Below, in pieces: positions 1-5,706 of a stretch of 7,320 nucleotides of DNA. The DNA lies in the NCBI GenBank assembly GCA_030648135.1, contig JAUSIF010000105.1, positions 1 to 7,320 on the forward strand, written 5' to 3'. Source of the stretch: Xanthobacteraceae bacterium. GTDB taxonomy: Bacteria > Pseudomonadota > Alphaproteobacteria > Rhizobiales > Xanthobacteraceae. The notes beneath the pieces are model-generated. The model saw only the letters and a list, made by a program, of their open reading frames with translations, ran no database searches and had not been told where the DNA came from. Every line of letters begins with the position of its first letter. Within the stretch, counting starts at the first letter, position 1. A program made the translations under genes and the position numbers.

Positions 1-38
1 AGAGCGGTTTCCGATTCAACTTGAGTGGAAACCGCTCT
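1..38. repeat. 12-bp-stem palindrome downstream of cusA (possible terminator / interspersed repeat)
   Basis: Bases 1-12 (agagcggtttcc) are the exact reverse complement of bases 27-38 (ggaaaccgctct), with a 14-base loop at 13-26. CTAG follows at 37-40. The stem begins 18 bases past the cusA stop codon in the direction of cusA transcription, so it could fold as an RNA hairpin and end the operon or protect its 3' end. A U-tract cannot be judged because the window ends at base 1. CTAG-flanked palindromes of this kind are common intergenic repeats in Bradyrhizobium-type genomes. Assignment to that class is from memory of such repeats, not from a search. Confidence 0.7.
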
Positions 39-56
39 AGCTTCCGCAACGCCGGA

Positions 57-3000
57 TCAGCGCTTGCCAAGTCTCTTGCCAAGTCTCAGGTCAAGCAAAT
101 CAGGCCATTTCCACACCGGCAACCATTCGGTCTTCGCCACCGCATAAATCGCCGGAATGACGATCAGGGTGAGCAAGGTCGAGGACACCATGCCGCCGAT
201 CATCGGCACCGCGATCCGCTGCATCACCTCGGCGCCGGTGCCGTGGCTCCACATGATCGGCAACAGCCCGGCCATGATGGCAGAGACCGTCATCATCTTC
301 GGGCGTACGCGCTCGACCGCGCCGGACATGATCGCGGCATAGAGATCGTCGCGCGTGAACGGGCGTCCGGCGGCGCTGCGCCGAGCCTTCATTTCGGTCA
401 GCGCGCTGTCGAGATAGATCAGCATCACCACGCCGGTCTCGGCGGCGACGCCGGCGAGCGCGATGAACCCGACCGCGACGGCGACCGACAAATTGAAGCC
501 GAGCCACCACATCAGCCACAGGCCGCCGACCAGCGCGAACGGCACCGAGAGCATGACGATCAGGGTCTCGGTCACCCGCCGGAAGTTGAGGTAGAGCAAC
601 AGGAAGATGACGAGGATTGTAACGGGCACCACCACCTGCAGGCGCGTCTTGGCCCGCTGCAAATACTCGAACTGGCCGCTCCAGGTCACATAATAGCCGG
701 GCGGGAACTTGATCTGCGTCGCGACGGCCTTCTGCGCGTCCGCCACGTAACCGCCGAGATCGCGATCCCGGTAATCGACGAAGATATAGACCGTGAGCTG
801 CGCGTTCTCGGTGCGGATGCTGGCCGGGCCTTGGGCGAGATTCACCTTGGCGACCTGGCCGAGCGGAACCGTGCCGCCATCGCCGACCGGGATCAAAACC
901 TGGGTCGCGATCGCCTGCGGATCGCTGCGGAAGTCGCGCGGATAACGGATGCTGACGTTGTAGCGCTCGCGACCCTCGACGGTCGTCGTCACCGGCTCCG
1001 CCCCGAGCGCCATGGCGATCACGTTCTGCAGGTCGCCGACCATGAGCCCATAGCGTGCGAGCTGGGCGCGATCCGGATCGATGTTGAGGTAGTAGCCGCC
1101 CATGACCCGTTCGGCGAAAGCGCTGGTGGTGCCCGGCACCGTGCGAATGACGGCCTCGATCTGCCGTGCCAGCTTCTCCATTTCGGCAAGGTCGGTGCCG
1201 TATACCTTCACGCCGACGGGGGTGCGGATGCCGGTCGAGAGCATGTCGATGCGCGCCTTGATCGGCATGGTCCAGGCATTGGAGACTCCGGGGAACTGCA
1301 ATGACCGGTCCATTTCGGCGATCAGTTTCTCGACCGTCATGCCGGGCCGCCATTCGCTCTCCGGCTTCAGGTTGATGACGGTCTCGAACATTTCGGTCGG
1401 CGCCGGGTCGGTGGCGGTCGAGGCGCGGCCCACCTTGCCCAAGACCGATACGACCTCGGGAAACGACTTGATGATCTTGTCCTGGGTCTGCACCAGGTCG
1501 GCGGCCTTGGTGATCGACAGGCCGGGCGGGGTGGTCGGCATGTAGAACAGCGTGCCCTCGTTGAGATTGGGCATGAACTCGCTGCCGAGCTTGAGCGCCG
1601 GCCACAGGCTGCCGGCGAGGATGACAAGCGCGATCAGGATGGTCGCGGCTTTGTATCGCAACGCCATCTGGATCGCCGGCCGGTAGATCCGAATGAGCAC
1701 CCGGCTCACCGGGTTGTTGCGTTCGGGCACGATGCGACCGCGCACGAACAGCATCATCAGCGCCGGCACGAGCGTCACCGATAACAGCGCCGCCGCCGCC
1801 ATGGCGAAGGTCTTGGTATAGGCCAGCGGCTTGAACATCCGGCCCTCCTGCGCTTCGAGCGCGAAGATCGGCAGGAACGACACCGTGATGACGAGCAAGC
1901 TGAAAAAAAGCGCGGGGCCGACCTCGCAAGCGGCCTCGATCAGCACTTCGCTCCGCGACTTGCCGGGCGCGGCACGCTCGAGGCGCTTGTGGGCGTTTTC
2001 GATCATGACGATGGCGGCGTCGACCATCGCACCGATGGCGATGGCGATGCCGCCGAGGCTCATGATGTTCGAACTCAAGCCCAGGAGATACATGCACAGA
2101 TAGGCGATCAGGACGCCGAGCGGCAACGTGATGATCGCGACCAGCGCGCTGCGCACGTGCAGCAGAAACACGACGCAGACGAGGGCGACGATGATGCTCT
2201 CCTCGATCAGCGTTCGCTTGAGGGTCTCGATCGCCCGATAGATCAGGTCCGAGCGGTCGTAGACCGGCTCGATGCTGACGCCCTCGGGCAGGCTCGGGGC
2301 GATCTCGGCCAGGCGGTCCTTGACGTTCTTGATGACGGAAAGCGCATTCTCGCCGAAGCGTTGCAACGCGATGCCGGAGACGACCTCGCCTTCTCCGTTC
2401 AATTCGGTGACGCCGCGCCGCTCGTCGGGGGTGAGCTCGATCCGCGCCACGTCCTTGAGCTGCACGGGCACGCCGCGGTCGCTCTTGACCACGATCTGCT
2501 CCAGGTCGGACAAATTTCTGATGTAGCCGCGGCCACGCACGGCAAACTCGATCTCCGCCAGTTCGACGGTTCGCCCGCCGACATCGAGATTGCTCGAGCG
2601 CAGGGCTTCGCGGACCTTGTTAAGAGAGATGCCGAGCGCCTGCAGCCGCCGCGGATCGACAACGACGCTGTATTGCTTGACGAACCCGCCGACGCTGGCG
2701 ACCTCGGCGACGCCTTCGGCCTTGGCGATGCCGTAGCGGATATTCCAGTCCTGAATGCTGCGCAGTTCGGCGAGATTGTTCTGCGCGCCGCGGACGACGT
2801 ATTGATAGACCCAGCCGACTCCGGTCGCGTCCGGCCCGAGGCTCGGCGCGATGCCGGCCGGCAGCCGGCGCGCGGCGGAGCTGAGGTATTCGAGCACGCG
2901 CGAGCGCGCCCAGTACAGATCGGTGCCATCCTCGAAGATCACATAGACGAACGAAACCCCGAAAAACGAGAACCCGCGCACGACGCGCGATTTGGGGACG

Positions 3001-3224
3001 CTCAGCATCGCCGTGGTCAGCGGATAAGTGACCTGATCCTCGACCACCTGCGGCGCCTGCCCGGGATATTCGGTGTAGATGATGACCTGGACGTCGGAGA
3101 GGTCGGGAATGGCGTCGAGCGGCACGCGCGAGACCGCGTAGATGCCGGCGAGCGTCACGAAAACGGTCGCGAACCCCACCAGGAAGACGTTGCGTGCCGA
3201 CCAACGGATGACGCTCGCGATCAT
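57..3224 (-). CDS. cusA: CusA-type Cu(I)/Ag(I) efflux RND pump (inner-membrane permease)
   Basis: Encodes 1055 residues, the normal length of the heavy-metal efflux (HME) branch of RND pumps. The protein is a proton-driven inner-membrane trimer that takes metal from the periplasm or CusB and expels it through an outer-membrane channel. Copper/silver rather than Zn/Co/Cd specificity is read from the sequence. TM4 carries the CusA-type stretch GGIAIAIGAMVDAAIVMIEN (391-410), with Asp402 matching E. coli CusA D405. Glu929 (GVAAE) and Lys976 (RPKMMT) match the other proton-relay residues. The three porter-domain methionines of the E. coli site (M573, M623, M672) are present as Met562 (YMP), Met612 (TEMFET) and Met661 (IDMLSTGI). 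Met388, Met400 and Met407 fit the channel methionine ladder. The start overlaps the cusB stop by ATGA (3221-3224) and has no clear Shine-Dalgarno of its own, so translation is probably coupled. The C-terminus ends in a duplicated RLGK. The gene is intact. The symbol is by family resemblance. Confidence 0.96.
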   Translation of the reverse strand: MIASVIRWSARNVFLVGFATVFVTLAGIYAVSRVPLDAIPDLSDVQVIIYTEYPGQAPQVVEDQVTYPLTTAMLSVPKSRVVRGFSFFGVSFVYVIFEDGTDLYWARSRVLEYLSSAARRLPAGIAPSLGPDATGVGWVYQYVVRGAQNNLAELRSIQDWNIRYGIAKAEGVAEVASVGGFVKQYSVVVDPRRLQALGISLNKVREALRSSNLDVGGRTVELAEIEFAVRGRGYIRNLSDLEQIVVKSDRGVPVQLKDVARIELTPDERRGVTELNGEGEVVSGIALQRFGENALSVIKNVKDRLAEIAPSLPEGVSIEPVYDRSDLIYRAIETLKRTLIEESIIVALVCVVFLLHVRSALVAIITLPLGVLIAYLCMYLLGLSSNIMSLGGIAIAIGAMVDAAIVMIENAHKRLERAAPGKSRSEVLIEAACEVGPALFFSLLVITVSFLPIFALEAQEGRMFKPLAYTKTFAMAAAALLSVTLVPALMMLFVRGRIVPERNNPVSRVLIRIYRPAIQMALRYKAATILIALVILAGSLWPALKLGSEFMPNLNEGTLFYMPTTPPGLSITKAADLVQTQDKIIKSFPEVVSVLGKVGRASTATDPAPTEMFETVINLKPESEWRPGMTVEKLIAEMDRSLQFPGVSNAWTMPIKARIDMLSTGIRTPVGVKVYGTDLAEMEKLARQIEAVIRTVPGTTSAFAERVMGGYYLNIDPDRAQLARYGLMVGDLQNVIAMALGAEPVTTTVEGRERYNVSIRYPRDFRSDPQAIATQVLIPVGDGGTVPLGQVAKVNLAQGPASIRTENAQLTVYIFVDYRDRDLGGYVADAQKAVATQIKFPPGYYVTWSGQFEYLQRAKTRLQVVVPVTILVIFLLLYLNFRRVTETLIVMLSVPFALVGGLWLMWWLGFNLSVAVAVGFIALAGVAAETGVVMLIYLDSALTEMKARRSAAGRPFTRDDLYAAIMSGAVERVRPKMMTVSAIMAGLLPIMWSHGTGAEVMQRIAVPMIGGMVSSTLLTLIVIPAIYAVAKTEWLPVWKWPDLLDLRLGKRLGKR
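63..86 (-). repeat. Perfect 12-bp tandem duplication in the 3' end of cusA
   Basis: The plus-strand unit cttgccaagtct occurs twice back to back (63-74 and 75-86). It is in frame and gives RLGK-RLGK just before the final Arg of CusA. It lies beyond the last membrane helix, in a cytoplasmic basic tail, so it is probably harmless and likely a recent slippage event. Confidence 0.85.
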
Positions 3225-4636
3225 TTCGGCGCATCCGGTTGGGTGAACGTCTTCAACGCCGCCCTGAGGTTGCTCTCGGCATCGATCAGGAACGTCGCGG
3301 TCGTGACCACCTCTTCGCCCTTGTCGACCCCTTGCAGAACCTCCACGTAATCGTCGCCGCGGCGGCCGAGCTTAACGGCCCGCGGCTCGAAGCGGCCCTC
3401 GCCCTTGGCGATCAGCACGATTTGGCGGGCGCCGCTGTCGATCACGGCGCTGGCCGGGACGGCAACGACGGCCTCCGCGTCGGCGCCGGCATGGAAGACC
3501 ACGTCGGCGTACATATCGGCCTTCAAGCGTCCGTCGGGATTGGGGACTTCGATGCGAACGCGCGCGGTCCGGGTCTCCGGTTTCAGCTCCGGATAGATGA
3601 AGGTCACCTCGCCTTCGATCGGCTGCGCCTGGTAGGCGCGGAAGGTGACCGCCGCGCGCGAGCCAAGCCTGATGGCGGAAAGATCATCCTCGGCGACGTC
3701 GGCGATGACCCAGACCTGGGTGAGGTCGGCGATGCGATAGAGTTCTTCGCCCGCCAATACGCGTTGCCCCTTGATCACGCGTTTGTCGATCACGGTGCCG
3801 CCGGCGGGTGCCGGCCAATCGATCGTGCGTGGCGTCGTGTTGGTCTCGCGCACCTCGCGGATGCGGCTCTCGGGGATTCCGAGATTGCGCAGCCGCTGCA
3901 TGGGTCCTTCAAGCGACCGGTCCGCATCCGGCCCGGGCATGCGCACTTGTGCGCGCATGGCGACCATGAGATCGATCTGCGCGCGCTGAATTTCGGGGCT
4001 GTAGACCCGAAACAGCGGTTCGCCGGCCCGCACCAGCTGTCCGGTCGTGTTGACGAACAGATCTTCGATGTAGCCGTCCGATCGCAGCGTGACGATGGTG
4101 AGCCGGCGCTCATCGTACTTTACCGTTCCGGCGGCGCGGATCGGGCGGACGACGCGGCGCGCTTCGACGATCTCGGTACGAACGCCGCTGCGTTGAATCT
4201 TGTCGAGGCTCACCTTGACGGTGGTGCCGTCGTCTTGTTCCTCGCCTGCATAGACGGGGATGTAATCCATCCCCATGGAGTCCTTCTTGGGGACCGGCGA
4301 GGTGTCCGCCAGGCCCATGGGATTGCGGTAGTAGAGGATCTTGCGCGCGCCGTTCGCGGCGGCCTTGGCCTTCGCTGCCGGCGGAGCGAACGACGGCGCA
4401 TCGTCGTAGACCGGCAGGAAATCGCGGCCGGCCGAATCTTTCTTCGGCGTGGCCGACCAGGATGGCGCGCCGGTCGGGTCGCGGTAGTAGAGAATCTTGC
4501 GCTCGGAGGCCGGCGCGGCCGTTTGCGATTCTGCCGCGCCCGCCGGCAAAGCAGCCGGCGAGCGGGCATACCAATAGCCGGCGGCCCCCAGTCCGAGGCC
4601 AAGCGCGAGCAGCACGGCAATTCGGAAGCGGCTCAT
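3221..4636 (-). CDS. cusB: CusB-type periplasmic adaptor with two heavy-metal-binding-domain repeats
   Basis: Encodes 471 residues, a membrane fusion protein linking CusA to an outer-membrane channel and, in the Cus family, delivering Cu(I)/Ag(I) to the pump. Residues 6-23 form one hydrophobic N-terminal segment (uncleaved anchor or signal). Two homologous repeats follow at 47-77 and 99-129, each opening KILYYR and closing PVY. The second has Met107, Met121 and Met123, close to the M-x14-M-x-M copper site of E. coli CusB. The first has Thr55, Ala69 and Arg71 at those places and so has lost the ligands. The adaptor core follows: the first lipoyl/barrel part about 140-215, a short helical hairpin about 215-265 (RAQIDLMVAMRAQ), the second lipoyl half about 275-305 (PAPAGGTVIDKRVIKGQRVLAGEELY), a beta-barrel about 306-385, and a membrane-proximal domain about 386-460. 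The start shares ATGA with the upstream small ORF, and the stop shares ATGA with cusA. The gene is intact. Confidence 0.94.
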   Translation of the reverse strand: MSRFRIAVLLALGLGLGAAGYWYARSPAALPAGAAESQTAAPASERKILYYRDPTGAPSWSATPKKDSAGRDFLPVYDDAPSFAPPAAKAKAAANGARKILYYRNPMGLADTSPVPKKDSMGMDYIPVYAGEEQDDGTTVKVSLDKIQRSGVRTEIVEARRVVRPIRAAGTVKYDERRLTIVTLRSDGYIEDLFVNTTGQLVRAGEPLFRVYSPEIQRAQIDLMVAMRAQVRMPGPDADRSLEGPMQRLRNLGIPESRIREVRETNTTPRTIDWPAPAGGTVIDKRVIKGQRVLAGEELYRIADLTQVWVIADVAEDDLSAIRLGSRAAVTFRAYQAQPIEGEVTFIYPELKPETRTARVRIEVPNPDGRLKADMYADVVFHAGADAEAVVAVPASAVIDSGARQIVLIAKGEGRFEPRAVKLGRRGDDYVEVLQGVDKGEEVVTTATFLIDAESNLRAALKTFTQPDAPK

Positions 4637-4755
4637 GGTTCACCCGTCATCAGGTTGCTCGCCGCCGGTGGGTGCGGCCGGGAAGCGGTGACCGCAAGCG
4701 CAGTCACCGCCCCGGCTGCCACAGAACTCGCAGCGGCTCGAAGGATGGTCGACAT
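4633..4755 (-). CDS. 40-residue small protein, translationally coupled to cusB
   Basis: A short frame from ATG at 4755-4753 to TGA at 4635-4633 encodes 40 residues starting MSTILRAAAS and ending NLMTGEP. Residues 3-23 are Ala/Val-rich and mildly hydrophobic, like a weak signal or anchor. The tail is Pro/His-containing (SRPHPPAAS). Three contextual points support it as a gene: it starts 12 bases after the fixH-like stop; an AAGG lies 9 bases before the ATG; and its stop overlaps the cusB start exactly as ATGA, the same junction seen between cusB and cusA. Without it, cusB would have a poor ribosome site (only GGGTGA nearby). It could therefore be a leader peptide whose translation feeds ribosomes to cusB, or a genuine small membrane/periplasmic protein. 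No family is recognised and function is unknown. Confidence 0.6.
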   Translation of the reverse strand: MSTILRAAASSVAAGAVTALAVTASRPHPPAASNLMTGEP

Positions 4756-4767
4756 GGCGATCGGCCT

Positions 4768-5163
4768 TTACCTGGTCGCTTTGAAGATGACTTTTCCGAC
4801 CACGATCTCGGGCTCGCCTTGCACCCGCGCCGCGATGCTGAACAGCCAGCGTCCGGCCATCGAGATTTCCGTCTCGAATGCGTAGACGCCGGGCTCCGTG
4901 CTCGGAACCGGCGTGAGCGGCGAAGCCATCCCCGCCATTCCGTCGGGCGCCATGTCGATCCTGGTGCGGACGATCACCGCGTCGCTGACCGGCTTGCCGG
5001 TCGGCTTATGGACGAGCCGCACGGCCACCGTGACATTGTCGCCTTTCTTGACTTCCGCTTTTACCGGCTCGAAGACGTAGTCGTTCGCGCCCGCCAGCGC
5101 GACGGTAGACAAGCCTATGGCGGCCGCGAACGCGGCGCCGGCGATGAACAATCTCCGATTCAT
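4768..5163 (-). CDS. Secreted FixH/YtkA-like protein of the copper operon
   Basis: Encodes 131 residues. A signal peptide (basic MNRR, hydrophobic 5-23) probably ends at VALA/GA (24/25), leaving a small all-beta periplasmic domain. The pattern is that of FixH/YtkA-like domains: VTVAVRLVHKPTGKPVSDAV (44-63), then a Met-rich turn RIDMAPDGMAGMASP (68-82), then PGVYAFETEISMAGRWLFSI (91-110). Met71, Met76, Met79 and Met102 could bind Cu(I), but that is inference. True FixH, in the fixGHIS cluster for cbb3 oxidase copper supply, is larger with an N-terminal membrane helix. This is the shorter secreted form sometimes found beside cusBA. The start is well supported by GAGGAG (5170-5175), 6 bases upstream of the ATG. 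The stop is 12 bases before the small ORF, so the two share a transcript. The reader should not take 'FixH' to mean a role in nitrogen fixation. Confidence 0.85.
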   Translation of the reverse strand: MNRRLFIAGAAFAAAIGLSTVALAGANDYVFEPVKAEVKKGDNVTVAVRLVHKPTGKPVSDAVIVRTRIDMAPDGMAGMASPLTPVPSTEPGVYAFETEISMAGRWLFSIAARVQGEPEIVVGKVIFKATR

Positions 5164-5194
5164 GGTTCTCTCCTCAGGGTTTGCCTAGCCGCAG

Positions 5195-5207
5195 GCACCG
5201 AAGGTGC
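5195..5207 (-). other. Small hairpin in the leader before the fixH-like gene
   Basis: gcacc (5195-5199) pairs with ggtgc (5203-5207) around a 3-base loop. It is a weak 5-bp stem about 20 bases upstream of the ribosome-binding site of the fixH-like gene. It is listed because it is the third stem in the same 110-base leader; alone it would mean little. Confidence 0.3.
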
Positions 5208-5228
5208 ATGGACGGCCGAACGCATGGC

Positions 5229-5249
5229 CGCGCGGGCGCGGCCCGCGCG
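5229..5249 (-). other. Strong GC hairpin between the Cys-rich gene and the fixH-like gene
   Basis: cgcgcgggc (5229-5237) is the exact reverse complement of gcccgcgcg (5241-5249), giving a 9-bp all-GC stem with a 3-base loop. It lies in the 110-base gap after the Cys-rich gene. No T-tract follows in the transcribed direction, so it does not look like a simple intrinsic terminator. It could set the relative amounts of the first gene and the rest by partial attenuation, processing or 3'-end protection. Confidence 0.55.
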
Positions 5250-5258
5250 TGGCAACGC

Positions 5259-5274
5259 ACCGCTCGTGAGCGGT
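5259..5274 (-). other. 7-bp hairpin abutting the stop codon of the Cys-rich gene
   Basis: accgctc (5259-5265) pairs perfectly with gagcggt (5268-5274) around a two-base centre. It touches the last base of the stop codon at 5274-5276. As DNA it is also a near-perfect 16-base palindrome, so a protein-binding site is an alternative to an RNA hairpin. Paired with the stem at 5229-5249, it makes the intergenic leader unusually structured. Confidence 0.45.
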
Positions 5275-5597
5275 CAGACCCGAGGCGGATGGAAAGGCGG
5301 AGTGGCCGTGTGCGAGCGGGATAGCCGGCTCGCGAATAAAGGCTTGGTCTTGGCTACGGCCGGGACCAGCTCGAAGCCAGAAAAATTGGGTCCGACATAA
5401 TTGAAGCAATGCAGCGCACAGGTGGCCGTCGCCTGACCGTCGTCCATCGCCTTGTTACACGGCATGCCGTGGTTGTGGCAGCAATCGCTCATGGCAGCGC
5501 CGGCCGATGCCGGAGCCGCCGCAAAGCCCGCCGTTGCCGGCAGCAGGGCCACCGACAAGGCGACGACGATTGCGATGATCGCTCGATTCACGCGCAT
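5274..5597 (-). CDS. Secreted Cys/His/Met-rich small protein, first gene of the copper operon
   Basis: Encodes 107 residues from the ATG at 5597-5595. An upstream in-frame ATG at 5690 would add 31 residues but would place the FixK box and -10 inside the gene, so the internal start is preferred; a weak GAAGAA lies just upstream of it. A signal peptide (MRVNR, hydrophobic 7-28) probably ends near Ala26-Ala28. The mature part has a dense ligand cluster: Cys39, Cys40, His41, His43, Met45, Cys47, Met51, then Cys60, His63, Cys64 (CALHC). The tail is ordinary, rich in Pro/Arg and ending PPFHPPRV. The pattern suggests periplasmic binding of a soft metal, most plausibly Cu(I) given the downstream pump, or disulfide stabilisation of a small fold. 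No named family is recognised with certainty. It resembles the short unnamed Cys-rich proteins often seen near copper genes in Rhizobiales. Confidence 0.8.
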   Translation of the reverse strand: MRVNRAIIAIVVALSVALLPATAGFAAAPASAGAAMSDCCHNHGMPCNKAMDDGQATATCALHCFNYVGPNFSGFELVPAVAKTKPLFASRLSRSHTATPPFHPPRV

Positions 5598-5615
5598 GAG
5601 AATTCTTCGTGCCAC

Positions 5616-5621
5616 AATATA
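5616..5621 (-). promoter_or_regulatory. -10 box TATATT of the copper operon promoter
   Basis: The minus strand reads TATATT here (5 of 6 to TATAAT), in a locally AT-rich stretch of an otherwise GC-rich window. It predicts a start site near 5609, twelve bases before the Cys-rich gene ATG. No good -35 hexamer is visible. The FNR/FixK box occupies that place, as expected for an activator-dependent class II promoter. Confidence 0.65.
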
Positions 5622-5643
5622 GCTGCGCCCGCCAGAGCTATGA

Positions 5644-5657
5644 TTGATCTGCATCAA
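5644..5657 (-). promoter_or_regulatory. FNR/FixK-type binding site, perfect TTGAT-N4-ATCAA
   Basis: The minus strand reads TTGATGCAGATCAA, both half-sites matching the FNR/FixK/FnrN/AadR consensus exactly. The centre falls between 5650 and 5651. With +1 at about 5609, derived from the -10 at 5616-5621, that is position -41.5, the canonical class II activator position. Proteins of this family act in response to low oxygen, directly (FNR type) or through FixLJ (FixK type). The site lies in the 109-base gap between the DUF6163-like stop and the Cys-rich gene start, so it addresses the copper operon. The regulator itself is not in the window. Confidence 0.8.
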
Positions 5658-5706
5658 AAGGGTTAATCCGTTCTGTCGGCCTTGTCTCATCTAGAGCCTT
5701 CCGCGT

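Noticed and set aside
21..5400. Long plus-strand open frames (427, 453 and 548 codons) opposite cusA and cusB
   Set aside because: Their translations are Arg/Asp/His-rich low-complexity strings with no domain, signal peptide or ribosome site. They are antisense shadows of GC-rich genes whose minus-strand products are clear family members.
5598..5690. Upstream ATG that would lengthen the Cys-rich protein to 138 residues
   Set aside because: It would put the FNR/FixK box and the -10 inside the coding region and bury the signal peptide 31 residues from the N-terminus. The ATG at 5597 gives a standard signal peptide.
5691..5705. ctagagccttccgcg next to the DUF6163-like stop, possibly half of a rhizobial palindromic repeat
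   Set aside because: Only CTAGAGC is shared with the palindrome at 1-40, and no complementary arm is found nearby. It is too short to call.
5598..5706. CueR-type or CopY-type copper operator in the operon promoter
   Set aside because: No ACCTTCC-N-GGAAGGT-like or TACA-N2-TGTA-like dyad is present. The only clear dyad is the FNR/FixK box.
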